The notes under the pieces: model-generated
Seen by the model: only the letters and a program-made list of their open reading frames with translations
Told to the model about the DNA's origin: nothing
Database searches by the model: none
Program-made: the position numbers and the translations under genes
Source of the DNA: Xiphophorus maculatus
Taxonomy: Eukaryota; Chordata; Actinopteri; Cyprinodontiformes; Poeciliidae
NCBI RefSeq assembly: GCF_002775205.1
Contig: NC_036447.1
Span: 21,124,501 to 21,188,500 of the forward strand
Length of the DNA stretch: 64,000 nt
Direction of reading: 5' to 3'
In this document: positions 1 to 12,309 of the stretch, in pieces
How the letters are laid out: each line of letters starts with the position of its first letter
Position numbering within the stretch: the first letter of the stretch is position 1

Positions 1-1447
1 TTAATGAGCTAGTAACTGATTGAGCATACTAGTGAACTATCAACCTGCTGGAGGAAAAATCTGCAGAGACTCACAAGCAACAGCAGTGATGTCACACCCA
101 GTACCACAAATCAGCATCGATTCTCCGTGTTTGGGTCGCCTGGAAGCTACTGGTTTTTGGGAATCTTTTTGTTTACAGCTGACTGGGATTGGTTGATTGC
201 GTTCTGGAGTCTTTCTAACAGCGGCCTCATCGCCGTCACCTAGCATGAAAAGAAGTGGCTGCCTCATGTGAGGCACTGAGAGAATGTTTGTCAAATATCC
301 AGCTTAAAACTAACTTCACTGCATAAGTAAAAAGTATATATATATATATATATGATAAAAGTAAAATTGAATATTTGGAGAGAAAGGAGAAGAGTTGTCC
401 AATGAAAACAGTTTGAGGGTGGAGTCAGACATCCAACTCCGCCCACTATCCGACCTTTCGGGTTAATGCTGAGTGAATTCAGAGTTTGTATCAGTCTCTT
501 TTGTTCAGCAAAATCTGTGTAGAATCATATCCTGTTTCATTCTCTTCATACTTCAGATTATTTGAACCTGACAGAAAGAAATTAATGTCCTCCTTTTAGA
601 ATATCTGCATTTTGCATTTGCAAGACAGTCAAGGATTTTAAAAGCTTTGGGCTGCAGTAGGATACTTGATTTACTCTCCTCACCCTGGCATTAAAGTAAA
701 GCAAATAGCTGCTGTGTCTCATTACCCCTCGTTTTTAAGGGGAGCTGTTAGCATAATAAATGCCTTTGCCAGGTTCTTCTTATAATATCATTCACAGAAG
801 ATAAAGTGCAGGAAAATTTATCTTCTTAGCAATTAAAATGGTCAATTCTGCTTATATGCACAACAGGCCCCACATAACACCAAGTTTTGTTCTTAATTAC
901 CTACAATAACGGTGTGATATATGGAGTGTGCTGTACTTTGCCGGGAGAGCATGATATGAAACAAGACGCTTTTAATAAAGTCATAAACTCGAGCTCAGGC
1001 CCCGTGGAGCTGATCATGTGTGGGAGTGTGCTGCTGTGTTTAATTTGTTTGCACACAAAGAAGAAACAAAGATGAGCACCTGCACACTCCTGCACACTCA
1101 CGAATAGTCACAAAAAAACAACGTCTCATTGTAAAACAAATCAAGTTTGAAGTGTGTAACCAGCCAGTGCTGACATGTTTCTCAATTATATCAGGGCTAA
1201 AGGTTGCCTCACCCTTCTCGCCTCAGGTTTTCTGTTGTTTATGTTCTTACCTATAGTTATTAACTCATTTGTGGAGCAGTCTGTCAGTATATTGTGAAAT
1301 TAATGCTGATTCTGTTGCATCCAGCTCATGCGAATCCATATTATGCATCTGGAAAAGTTTGGGTCACAGATTTAAAAGAACATGATTATTTCACCTGCAA
1401 ACCTATCCCAGATTTGATTTCATTGTTCAGGATTTTGCCCACTAATG
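1..1447. other. Intergenic flank, no gene seen
   Basis: AT-rich sequence with only short, low-complexity or unrecognisable open frames. A short (AT)n run lies near 337-352. Around 715-775 there is a block with a more ordered composition (a CCCCTCGTTTTTAAGGGG hairpin-like stretch, then GCATAATAAATGCC) that could be a small conserved element. That last point is inference from appearance only. Confidence 0.5.
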
Positions 1448-1853
1448 CATCACAGAACCATCCATCCATCCATCCATCCATCCATTTTCTGTTCACCCTT
1501 GTCCCTAATGGGGTCGGGAGGGTTGCTGGTGCCTATCTCCAGCTACGTTCCAGGCGAGAGGCGGGGTACACCCTGGACAGGTCGCCAGTCTGTCGCAGGG
1601 CAACACAGAGACATACAGGACAAACAACCATGCACACACACACCTAGGGAGAATTTAGAGAGACCAATTTACCTGACAGTCATGTTTTTGGACTGTGGGA
1701 GGAAGCCGGAGTACCCGGAGAGAACCCACGCATGCACAGGGAGAACATGCAAACTCCATGCAGAAAGACCCTGGCCGGGAATCGAACCCAGGACCTTCTT
1801 GCTGCAAGGCAACAGTGCTACCAACTGCGCCACTGTGCAGCCCATCACAGAAC
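1448..1853 (-). mobile_element. tRNA-derived SINE with perfect 11-bp target-site duplication
   Basis: Read on the minus strand, the element begins near 1842 with a tRNA-like head: an A-box-like TGGCGCAGTTGGTAGCA and a B-box GGTTCGATTCC. The body runs through a segment typical of fish repeats (GGAGGAAGCCGGAGTACCC on the plus strand). It ends at a (CCAT)n tail at 1459-1483. The insertion is flanked by identical CATCACAGAAC copies at 1448-1458 and 1843-1853, the mark of target-primed retrotransposition. The element proper is about 384 bp (1459-1842). It carries pol III promoter boxes and no protein; mobilisation would need a partner LINE. Confidence 0.85.
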
Positions 1854-1925
1854 AACAATTAAAAATATTGCCACAGCAAAATCATTATAGTGTACAATAT
1901 AGCCCCTCCATGCATTGTTTGGTGC

Positions 1926-2177
1926 TTATCTGAGTTTGGATCGTTGAAGAAGGTCCGACAGGGAAACCCAGATCTCACAGTCAAACTCTGAAGCTCGTTC
2001 TGTTTGATCCAAAACCCACATTAGGATTTTCTTTGGACCCCCAATTTGTCGATCCATCTGCTGCTGCATGCTACTATCGCTTTCCAACAAAATGCAAAGA
2101 TATTTATATTTTTCCACTTTTGGCAAAGAACAATCTCCAATCAGTTCACCTTTCATCAGTGAACCACGGACAAGCAA
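1926..2177 (-). mobile_element. LINE reverse-transcriptase fragment (degenerate)
   Basis: A minus-strand frame of 83 codons contains VEKYKYLCILLESD followed by a QMDRQIGG stretch. This resembles the conserved 'KYLGVLF-SDG-M--EIDRRIG' region near the C-terminal side of non-LTR retrotransposon reverse transcriptases. The rest of the element is missing on both sides, and no 3' tail is recognisable. Clade (for example RTE, Rex or L2) cannot be decided from this piece. The resemblance is from family knowledge, not from a search. Confidence 0.5.
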
Positions 2178-2179
2178 AA

Positions 2180-3530
2180 TTTATTTTGTAGTGTCAGAAT
2201 AAGCTTCTTCATTTACAGGTATTTTTCCAGATTAAGGATTCCGCCCAAGCTAAAAATGGTTAAAATTAGCCATCAAAAACATTTTCATTTAAATTAAGTA
2301 AATTAGTTTCTGAATTTTTTTTTTTCAATGCAATTCCATTTCAGTGGAATTTGATGTTTTCACTCCCTTTCAAAGATGCACACGCGTCTGTCAAATTGAA
2401 ATTTGAGCTCACACCAGGTTTTCTTAACTTTGATAAATCATTTCAAATCGGTTTCCACATGTAATAATATAAATGTCCCCTTGCAATTCACGATGCATTT
2501 GAGGAAAAACCTGTCAAAAATAAAAACCTTCAATAATCTGGTTGTGTAAGTGTGTACACCTTTAGGGTAATACAGTTCAGTTTCATCGTTAGGCTGCTTT
2601 AGTGAGGGTCTATTAGCAGCCCACATCTTTACTTGCAAATACTTGTCCAGTCCAGGCAGCAACCTGAGCGAGTTGGAGAACTTTCTTGATTTCAAAAGCT
2701 CCCCAACTCTCTCAGACTGAAAGGATTTGTACCCAAATCCTCCAGTTTGGACTATATCACTTCATCCCAGAAGGTTTTGGAATATTTTAGAGACATTTTC
2801 TTTGAAAGAAAAAAAAAAACATCCTACAACTCAAACCAAAAATTTGCAGAACACAAGAGATTGTTGTCACTTGTAGAAGAGAACGAGTTCTTGTTGTTTT
2901 GTCGGCCTTATGGCTTATTAACAATCACCAGATTTATTCTCTTGTTAGTGTCTGCCTTTGTGCCATGGTGTGTATGTAGTGGTGTGTACTTATCTCTTTA
3001 TGCTGACTGACACATTTATACAATTAGAAACTGAACAACAAACCACTGAATTTTATTTTAGGTTCACCTGATTAATCTTATTTGATGGTGCGTCTGAACT
3101 CAAGAAGACTAAATGCTGGAACTGAATCAAAAATTGTTTCAACAAAGTGTTAGTTTTAGGGTGTGGTCTCATATGCAACAAGGTTTTGGAAAATCTTTTA
3201 TGCTTTCTTCAAATAAATGTTTGTTTTTTTGTTTTAATTGTCTTAAAAATGCCCAGAGACCCTGGAGATTTACTTGTCTGTCACATGCTAAACTCACATA
3301 ATTTCTCGTCTGGAACATTGATTTAATGCACTAAAATAAAGCGCATTGTTACACCAGCTTTACTGGGCTGTCAAAGCTGGACACCTTAAGTCTAAAATCT
3401 TTACCTGCCAGCAGTAAATTGGATTTCTTTCTTTCCATCATTTGGGTAAAGTGGCTCTCCCATTGACCATTTAAGTGAAAATAAATTATTTATGACCGCA
3501 GAGGCCCAAACTGGCAACACATATGTTGTG
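2180..3530. other. Intergenic, nothing recognised
   Basis: AT-rich sequence with homopolymer runs and short open frames that lack splice context, codon bias or recognisable motifs. No gene, RNA gene or clear repeat could be supported here. Confidence 0.4.
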
Positions 3531-3534
3531 TAAT

Positions 3535-3860
3535 ATTTACGCTGTCACCACATTAGCATGACGAATGCAGACACTTTTCATTAGAGACAAATGAAAGCCA
3601 TCCTGACACAATTATGGCAAAAACAATAACGGCGCCGTGCGAGCCCCTCTGTGATTGATAACACTGCAGGGGGGGATTCAGCAGTGTTGGGCTTAACCAG
3701 AGTCTCCCTGAGGGGTTCTCCTTTGGCATTAGTCAGACAAATCCCTTTGTCAACCTCTCCCCTCGCCATTTTTATTCATAAGCATTTGGCCCCTAAGAAA
3801 GACATCAAACCAAGAATACAACGAGAGGTCAACATCATCTTTGCGCAATGTTAACCTCTG
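3535..3860. promoter_or_regulatory. Candidate conserved non-coding element upstream of lbx1
   Basis: This block is GC-richer and non-repetitive against an AT-rich background. It contains homeodomain-type cores (CATTAG, TAAT-like), a TGATTGATAAC stretch and an ATTTTTATTCATAAGC octamer/Hox-like stretch. It has no credible coding frame. Such blocks are typical of developmental-gene landscapes, and lbx1 is the only developmental gene in the window. The assignment is inference; conservation was not tested. Confidence 0.35.
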
Positions 3861-3944
3861 CATTGATGAAGCTAATTCACATTTCCTCAGTCCAGCCTAC
3901 AGGGGTTTAGTAGACGAGGAGGAGGAGCAAAGGGAGGTGCTGGG

Positions 3945-3974
3945 CTGTGTGTGTGTGTGTGTGTGTGTGTAGGT

Positions 3975-4006
<32 letters not shown>
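3945..4006. repeat. (GT)n microsatellite, interrupted
   Basis: Two GT tracts are separated by a short AGGTGTGTCT interruption. The region produces long His/Thr shadow frames on the opposite strand. Confidence 0.95.
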
Positions 4007-4049
4007 CAGCAGCCACTTTGTAGAGAGACTCCCTCTTGACCCAGGCCCC

Positions 4050-4340
4050 TCCACATGGGGTTTGTATTGATAACGCTTGCTGAAAGGAGGCGAAAGTGAA
4101 TGTTGTCCAAGCTCATTGGAATGACAATGGGGGCATATGGTTGTGTGTGTGTTGGTGTATGGCCGTGGCAGCCACCGTATTCTGCTGTGCAGGGTTGCCA
4201 GGTGCTTCATGAACGGACCCACTGAGAGCTGACAAATCGGGCACAGACTCAACAGACTGGCTCGTGGCTCTGCGAACCAACGGGGGGCTTCCAGAGCCCA
4301 AACCGGTGCTCCTTCTTGGCTTTTCCCTGCATTTCTCAGA
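4050..4340. promoter_or_regulatory. Candidate conserved non-coding element
   Basis: A mixed-composition, non-repetitive block around 4080-4340 includes GAATGACAATGGGGGCATATGG, a palindromic CATATG E-box-like site and balanced base content. No coding frame is supported: the open frames on the minus strand are low-complexity extensions of the neighbouring GT repeat. Its proposed role as an lbx1 regulatory element is inference only. Confidence 0.3.
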
Positions 4341-4379
4341 GCAAAATTATATAACAAACCTCAAGAAATAGTTTGCTAC

Positions 4380-4890
4380 TGTAAGTCTAAAAGCTGCATG
4401 CAGCATTTGAAGCGCTCACATAACAGAAAAATAAGGTATAACAGCAAAAACCAGCATAAGGTCAAAACTGAGTAAAAGCATCGCGTTGTTATTCAGTTTT
4501 TGAAATATATTTGGGAAAACTGTCTTTAGGAGAGATGTATATGTAATCAGTGTAAAATATTCTAATCCAGTTGCCAAAAATGAAGTATTGACAATGCTTT
4601 TCTGTGTTATTTTTACATATAATAAAGGTTTACTTAACCTTGAATTACAAATTTTAACAAACTTTAACTTAGAGACAATTAAGATAAACGCAGATTACAT
4701 TTCACTAATATAAAACAGCTACACTACTATGGCTATATTTTTAATTCCGAATGTACGTTCTCTGTTAGATTTCAACCAAACAAATGTGTAGTTTCTAATC
4801 TACGTAACATTACCATTAACTATTAAAGTTAAAAGAAGAGGATCCTGAACATGGCCAAAGCAGTGCTAGGCTAAAGATTCTCCCAAAGAA
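4380..4890. other. Intergenic, nothing recognised
   Basis: AT-rich sequence with no supported feature. Confidence 0.4.
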
Positions 4891-4894
4891 ATCA

Positions 4895-5975
4895 TTCAGT
4901 GCTATAAAAAAATATTCAGCCCCTTACATATTTCATTCAGTTTGTTTCTCTCTTTTTTTGGTCACATTTACATGTTTCAGATTATCAAACAAATTTGGAT
5001 AATCTTAACAGATATCCACAGTAAACACAAAACATGATTTTCAAATGATGATTTTATTTATTTTGGGGGAAAGGCTTGACCTCATGAGAAAGGATAAATG
5101 TCCCTCCATGTCAAATCCACTTACTGTGACAAACCCCATCATTTGACTCAGTTTCACCAGTAACACCTTGACCTGATTACTGACAGAACCAAGTCCGTTA
5201 GAACAAACCCGTCTACAAAGATGAAGTAGGCTAAACCTTCTCAAGAAGTCATAGTCATTAACATCTACCAGTCTGAAAGGGGTTAAAAGAAAACCAGTTA
5301 TAAGGATTTGTGACTCTGGTGGCAATGGAGTGGACCTTCCACTGAGTTAGCTTGCCAACCAAAATTACTCCAAGAACACATCTGCAACTTATTAGGGAGG
5401 CGGTAATGGGACCAAGGATGAAATCTAAAGCACTTCATGGCTCAGTTATCTCAGTTAAGATCAAGCAGAGAGACTCTGCAACCGTGGCAGCCAAAGACGA
5501 TACAAGTGCGCATTTCTCATTTACACAAACTCGTCTAAAACCTGCAGGACAGCGGCCCTTGAGAACCGGAGTTGAAGACCCTGATCTACACTGACGGTGA
5601 CAGTGTGACGGTCTGGCGCTGTTTTGCTGATTCAGGATGAATTGATGAAACCATAAATTTTGCTCTTTTGCAAGAAAATCTTGAAGTAGCCATCAGTTTG
5701 GGATTTTAGACACCAGAACACCAGCTTCATGCAGCAGGACAATCATCCTCGCTGGACCTGAATCCAATTAAGGTGCTGTAGCATGACCTTAAGCAGCCTG
5801 TTCATACTCAAAACTAACCAACGTGGCTGAATTAAAACAATTTTGCATAGAAGAGTGGACATGAATTCCTCCACAGAGACGGGAAAGACTCATTGCCAGT
5901 TTATGGCAATTCTTGCTGCCAAATGTGGCACAACCAGTTATTAGGTTGAGGGGGCAATCACATTCTCTCCGAGAA
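4895..5975 (+). mobile_element. Tc1-like DNA transposon relic
   Basis: The left end (TATTCAGCCCCTTAC, then GGTCACATTTACATGTTTCAG) matches the terminal-inverted-repeat style of a common fish Tc1-like family. The interior keeps transposase-derived stretches in order: GTGTGACGGTCTGGCGCTG (the V-W-G-C-F region), CAGCAGGACAATCATCC (the QQDN catalytic-Asp region) and GACCTGAATCCAATTA (the DLNPI-E region). It ends near TTATTAGGTTGAGGGGGCAATCAC. Stops and frameshifts interrupt every frame, so no active transposase is encoded. The right inverted repeat is truncated near 5975. Confidence 0.8.
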
Positions 5976-6780
5976 TCGGGCTGCTAGTGCGGCCAGGGCC
6001 TTAGTTCAGTGCTGATTGGAGGCCGTGAATCAGATGCCAAGTTTAGTGACGTTTGCGGCAAATACTTAGCCACTTACAGAAGGCATTACACCTTTATTTA
6101 ATCTGGTCTATCATCACCTCCACTCTGTTTTCCACAGAGGACCAAAAATGCTCCCAGAGAAACAATTTAGACATGATGGAGTCTTCTGTGATGTTTTTAT
6201 AAGCAGGTGTTGTCAGCCAGCCTGACAAAAACTCTTTAGCAGTCAATTCGGTTAATACAAAAACTACTCCCGTTCTCCACTCACTTCAACCACAATACAA
6301 GGCGAAAAGCTTAAAGCTCATATTTTTATATGCGGGGTACACACAGCTTTTACTCCATCAAGTGACTGAGCTTCTGTAAGCTGCTTCAGATTACCTCAAG
6401 AAAACACAAGACTCAGTTTAAGCATCTATTCACATCAAAGTAAGTAATTGTAGAGCCATTCACTTTATGTAAGAAACTTTGGAAACACTGATGCAAAAGC
6501 ACACATTCCTAATTAACTAGCATAGACCATAGAATTATCACATTAGCTGGAATAAGTGGATAAGTAAAGATAAAAGCAGACATTTAGGCTTAAATTATAT
6601 AAAAAGCGTAAAATGGAATCGTCTAAAAAAATCTCTTATCTATTTAACAGGAAGCCCGTTAAGGGCCATATAAACAGTCGTGTCTATTGTAAAATTATAC
6701 ACAAATCATAAAATATAGTTACCAGTAGATTATCTTGGGGGTTTTTTTCTGTCACATCAGAGCTCAGAAAAAGAAGGAAA
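5976..6780. other. Intergenic, nothing recognised
   Basis: AT-rich sequence with no open frame, splice-framed exon or repeat that I can support. Confidence 0.4.
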
Positions 6781-6799
6781 AAAAAACATTCACAAAGAA

Positions 6800-7060
6800 G
6801 AGGCTGAAGATGACCTGCTGCAGCAGCATCTCCTCCCACAGGAAGTCACTTCTCCTGCCACGAATAGTCGGCTCCACCCTAATGACTATTCAATACAGTC
6901 TGCAGGCTGCAGATGAACGGCCCATCCGCAGCAGCATCTGCTGCGGGCCTAACTCGCCAGACGCCAGCCTTGTAAGAGGGCCATTGCAGGCTAATTGAAA
7001 GACAGGGGCCATCTCTCAAATGGAGTGCTTGTGTGTGTGTGTGGACATGTGCGAATTTGA
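6800..7060. promoter_or_regulatory. Candidate conserved non-coding element
   Basis: A GC-richer block with ordered sequence: CTAATGACTATTCAATAC (homeodomain TAATGA core), CTGCAGGCTGCAGATG, a GCAGCAGCATCTGCTGC palindrome (E-box-like CATCTG) and GGCTAATTGAAAGAC. It has no coding potential. The homeodomain and bHLH-type cores would fit a neural or muscle enhancer of lbx1, but that is inference. Confidence 0.4.
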
Positions 7061-8815
7061 CGGGGCACAGAAGAAAGGGAGTGAAAGAAAAGAAAATGAG
7101 GAAAGGATTTAAAGAATGCAGCAGGGAGATTCCTCCACGTTCGTGTTTTAGATAAACCCTCGGGGTCTTTGAATTACCACAACCAAAGCCCACTTTTCTG
7201 TAACCATATAGCCTTTATTATACTTTCAAGGCGTGTTTGCGTAAAATGCAGTGAGAAACAGCAACTCTGCAACAAAATAAACATTTCTGAGACATTAGGC
7301 TGGGAAGACGCTGAGCAGGTAATTGCAGCCGTCCGTAAACATTAGGTAACAAGTCCGAAAAATCCAGTTTGATCTCCAATTTACCATATGAGTAATCATC
7401 AGGAATGCAGCTGGCATTTACACTTCTCAACGTGACAAATTAGGTTTTCTGTTGTTTTTCACCTCCAGGCCTCTTTGTCCTCCTTTGCATCCAAAAAGAA
7501 AGAAAGAAAGGCAAAAAAAACAAAAAAAACAGCCTCCACAAATGAAAACTAAAGGATTGCTGTCATAATTCTCCTCAGTTCTCCTCTGGCAGTTTTTATT
7601 ACCAAAGCCTCTGAATAATCTTTTCCGCTCCGGCCTTTCCAAATAACACAATCCTTCAGCCTCGACTGCTTACTCTGTTTTATGGAGAAGTGCAGATGAG
7701 AAAGGAGGAACATTGAAATGAAGCACTGTCTGCTGCTGCTCTGTGGTATTCATAATGCAGCGCGAGGATTCATCAGCGGGTCGAGCGAAGGGAAGAGGTG
7801 AGCGGAGGTGATGGTTTGATTACTGCTGAACTCCAAACGAAGAGGAGGAGGCGGGGGGGGAAGAAACAAAAGCTGCAGTGGTGCAGGATCATTTTCATTT
7901 CCCTGCCACATATGTGCAGCTTTCAAGAAAAAAAAAGAAAAACACGTGCTCTGTGAATTAGGAATGCTTATGTTCAGGCTCCGCCAACAACAAGTGAACA
8001 GGCCCCAAACCACAGCAGCATGATCAGGGCCAGTCTGTTCCTGCTGGCAGAGCAGCGTGAGAACAACCCCGCCAGGTGAGATGCAGTCGGCAGCGCATCC
8101 TCCGACCCGAACAGATTCAGACTTTACTTTCACGATGAACCTGCGAGGAGCAAAAAAAAATATTTAAAAAAAACACCCTCAGTTTTAAAATACTTGTTTC
8201 AAACTGGACGATTGTTTTGCAGCTGAACAGCAGTGAGTAGATTTCACATTACCACAGCCAAAGACCCATGAAAAGGTTTCACTAAGGAGGGAGCAGCTCC
8301 ACACTGAGCGCTCCGCGGGGGGGGAAAACTCCTGCACTTCTTGTGTTTCTTGGGAGGCTGTGCACCTGTTTTCTGTTGGGTTCTTTTTTTAAACTGCTTG
8401 AAGAATAAAGTCAGGACTCGTAATTTATAGACGCAGTCAACCGGCACCTGATTTCTCATTAATTCTGTACTTTATAGTTGATTTAGAGGCAATTTTGATG
8501 CAGCACATTTTTAGACTGTGATTACATAAGAACATTTTCCAATTAATTTACCCTCCTCTCAGCTGGTCTCAAAACAGCGACTTCTGTTCTATAACACATC
8601 AGATCAGCTGTGCATTTTTAAATTTAAGACTTTCAGGCACAATTGTATTGAAGCAAATGGTTTACTTCTACGGTCATATTCACAAGTCGCAGTAGATTTC
8701 ATTCAGATTAAATTTCACCTGTTTCAAAGTTCTGTAGCCAAGTTCAAATGTCGGAATGACTAAATAAGATTTTTACGTACAGCGCTCTTGTCCTGTTGCA
8801 GACTTTGTCTGTTTT
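7060..8815. promoter_or_regulatory. Candidate regulatory block(s), low certainty
   Basis: Bases 7200-8130 alternate short ordered segments (for example CACATTACCACAGCC-like and TTATGTTCAGGCTCC stretches, and GCGAGGATTCATC near 7762) with purine-rich low-complexity DNA. Minus-strand open frames here have no recognisable domain and read through poly-A and poly-G runs, so I do not call genes. Bases 8140-8815 are AT-rich with nothing recognised. Confidence 0.25.
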
Positions 8816-8817
8816 TG

Positions 8818-8890
8818 CTTTTTTCTTTCGGTCACTTGCATGTTTCAGATCGTCAAAGAAAATTTCAACGGCAAACATGGTGAAATTACA
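8818..8890 (+). mobile_element. Fragment of the same Tc1-like family
   Basis: The stretch with GGTCACTTGCATGTTTCAG and ATCGTCAAAGAAAATTT closely parallels GGTCACATTTACATGTTTCAG and ATTATCAAACAAATTT at 4961-4995. This looks like a solitary end of the same transposon family. Confidence 0.6.
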
Positions 8891-8904
8891 CAATGACAAG
8901 GCAG

Positions 8905-9990
8905 TTCTTCAATTCAATCCAACTTTATCTATAAAGCATCTTTAATTAACCAGCCGGGGACCAAAGCACTTTACAGTTAAAATAAGTTCAAAGCACATTA
9001 AAAAAAAATCACAAAACACAAGTAAACAGCTCAATTTTAAAGCAACATAAAGAAAAGCATACAATGGACTAGAAACAACAAATATAGAAATGAGTTTAAT
9101 CAGTTTCTCACATGGTGTCAAAGTCCAAGGTGAAATTATGGATTTTCAGAAGATCGAGAAAATGTTCATCTAATTTCCACTGACGAACCGTTTCACAAAT
9201 TTGGGCTCCACAAACGGGAAAGTCTGACCTGACCTGAGAGAAAGCAGGTTTAGAAGACCCAGCGAGAGAGGATGTGGCGAGGCCGTGGAGGGCTTCAAAA
9301 GGAAATAAAAATAATTGTTAAACAAATCCTAAAAAGCAAATGGGCAGCCAATGAAAGAAAAGCTAAAGCGGGGGGAAATGTGTCAAAACTTCAGTGCCAG
9401 TTTCAAGGCAAGCTGCAGAATTTTGCTCCCTCTGTTGAAAAGTGATGGATGAAGCACTGACCCCAGCATGATGAGCAGGACAGTGATCCAGCTGAGTGCC
9501 AACAAAGGCCTGGATTGCCTTAAAGCGCTGCCTGGCTTCAATTTAGCCAGCTGTCTCAACTGGAAAAATCATAACAACTGCCTCAATCTGACTGTCAAAT
9601 TTAAGATCAGTGTCAACTTTGGTTCGTAGCAACTAGCTTATTAACCCGGGCCAAGGAATCTAAAAACACCCTGAGGTTACAAAAACTGTCTGTCTTTTTC
9701 TTTTTGCATTTTAAAAAAACCAAGCGCCATGTACAGCACAGAGTACGTTTGATGCAAAAAGACGGTTCCACCAAGCAGGACCTGAACCACTTCAGTGCTG
9801 TGACTTTGATGCCCACTTATCGCTCCAAACTTGAGAGTAAAATACGATCCACTGTGCTAAACGCAGCAGTCAAATCTAAAAGCACACGATCAGCGGTCGC
9901 CACAAATAGTAGTTTAAAAGAGATGTATCTAAAGTCGTTTTAAAGGGCTGATTCTGCGCTGCAGAAAGATTTAAAACCAGACTGGAAAAT
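8905..9990. repeat. Degenerate interspersed repeat of unresolved class
   Basis: The block opens with TTCAATTCAATCCAACTTTATCTATAAAGC and CCAAAGCACTTTACAG. These are hallmarks of a very common fish interspersed repeat. Similar repeat-like text (GGGCAGCCAATGAAAGAAAAGC; GAGTGCCAACAAAGGCC) follows until about 9990. Short open frames inside have no recognisable domain. I could not assign the class or define the ends. Confidence 0.5.
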
Positions 9991-12300
9991 CTGGAAAACA
10001 TTTATATTTTGAGGACATAAATTGTCTCCAAATCTATTCAAGTGTTTTGAAGAAAATAGGTAATTTAGGAAAAGGCCATTAATTAGCAACACCTTTAAGT
10101 TGAAGAGTAGGTGTTTTGATTGTAGGTTGGGTTCTTCAGTGTTCTCAATGTTACACTATCTGATCATAATCTATATTACTTATCAGTTCAAGAAGGGACT
10201 GAGTCATTTGGAGAGCCTGCAGGCTTCACATGACCAACAACATCACTCAAACAAACTGGTACATCTATGAATGTATAATTTCTCCCTAAACTATAAAATT
10301 ACACACTTGGTGGTACAAAGGTACCATGTCTGACTGTCAGTATGGACACACATTCAACCTGACATGGTGCTTTGTGTTAATGTCATTAGTAGTGGTTTAG
10401 TTGTGTATTAAAATAAAAAAACAACACTAAATTAATATTGTAGATAGTGATATAATTTATGCCAAAGAATTTTAGCAGCAGAAAGAATAAATTTTGATTC
10501 TCTGGTTTTAATAAAAGCAGTGTGATATTGTGATTTTGATAAAGATTTTTGTGACCCTTTCTTTTCAAACTATAAATGGGTCAGCTTGATATTATTGTCA
10601 CTTTAAAGAAAAACCCAGATTTGAAACTTATATTTCAAGCCCTAATTTGGCAAGTTACCATGTTTTATCTGCAGTCTGCTCAATTATGAACACTTGGTCA
10701 TCAGGAAAACTTTCTAATTCTAAGATTTTCGCCTCCTTTGTTGAGTCATATCATAAATATCCATAGAGTCATTGCCCTCGCCTTAGAAATAAATTTACAA
10801 ACAGTTTAAATAGAACAGTGTTGCTTTTCTAATTAGGGTTTTCTAAATAGGCGTAGTGATGTTTGACTTTTCTTTCTGTTGTGTATTTTATATTTCTATT
10901 ATTCTTAGATTTTAACTTTTTTTCCCTTCAAATAAGGATGCATGAAACAGTTTCACTTTATCTTGTCCAGGACTCCCTTTCAACAGATTTCTTGTTTCCT
11001 GCTAATTAAAATGAATGAATGATATGATAACATATGTTGTGTTGTAATAAGCTTAATTATTCCTTTTGAATGATCCAGTATGCAAGTAAAATTGAATTTT
11101 TTCATTATTTTCTTTATTTTTTATTAACATTTCACCTCTTGGTGCTTATGTAATTTGCTTCAGGATTTTTGTTTGACTTTAGCTCTATATAACTAACATT
11201 AAATTAGGATTTTGTGGTTTTTTTATTACAAGTTGTCAAAGGTTTTTTTGGGTGGTTGTGTTTGACTTTATATTTTAATGCACTTCATTACAATAATGGT
11301 TTTTCCTTGTGTTGTAAACAATGAAATCAATAAGTTTTGTTAGACAACAAATGAACCAAGGTGCAAATGTTTTAAATTGTGTGATTTTTAGCTGGGTTTT
11401 CCCCATGTATAGAAATATGTTTAATTATATTAATGCAAATTTAATTCACTACACCAAGAAAATTCATCAAGATCTTTGATATATTCTAAATAACTTTAAA
11501 TATTTACGATATTTAAAGCTTAAACACATCTGTTTCATTTATAAATCAGATTTTGACTGCCAAATTGAGAATTCTTTAACATTTCATTTGTAACAATGTT
11601 AGTAGTTGAGGGTTGAGGTCAATATACTTCAATATCCTCGAAAAGTCAAATTATTTCTGTGGTTTTTGTCATTCAAAAGTTGGGACTTATTTATCATACA
11701 GATTTATTATGTACAGAATATGTTTCAAGCGTCTGTATTTATGTTGCAGCTGTTTTTTGTTTTTTTGTTTTTTTGCTGGTTTTTGTTTTTTAAATAAAAT
11801 TTTAACATTAAAAAATACCAAAAGAAATGGGGTTTTTTTAATACAAAAATATTGAGTCCATATTGTGGCCCATATAGTTCAACAGACAGTTACTAACACC
11901 ATCCATAAGGCGGTCAAGTCAAAGTTCAGGTCAAAGAAGCTGTTCAGAGTGCTGGATCCAAGTAAGTGGAAAATTAAGTGAAAGGAAAAAGTGTGGCAGA
12001 CAGAGGTTTGCACTTTGGAAGAATCACTGCTCCTCAAGAGAATCGAGTTCTGTATTAATAATCCAGTAATATTTGATTAACAATCCTTACATGTATATTT
12101 AATGTTGTCATTTCATGGGAAACAAAATTTGGGGTTTGAATTAGCTGTAAGGCTAATTCATTATCACCAAAATGAACAAAAATTAACACCTGAAATATAC
12201 CACTCTGTGCTTTAGCAATGTATATAAAATATAATCTTACATTTTTTAAATTAAATTCCAAAATCAAATTTACATTTTTGTCTAATTAACTGAGAAGAAC
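9990..12300. other. Very AT-rich intergenic stretch, no gene seen
   Basis: Extended AT-rich sequence with poly-T tracts. The short open frames are Phe/Leu/Ile/Lys-rich shadows of base composition. No supported feature. Confidence 0.5.
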
Positions 12301-12309
12301 CTGTTATGT

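Noticed and set aside
1294-1933. Overlapping 117- and 162-codon plus-strand frames
   Set aside because: They run through a SINE inserted on the minus strand with clear target duplications. No protein domain is present.
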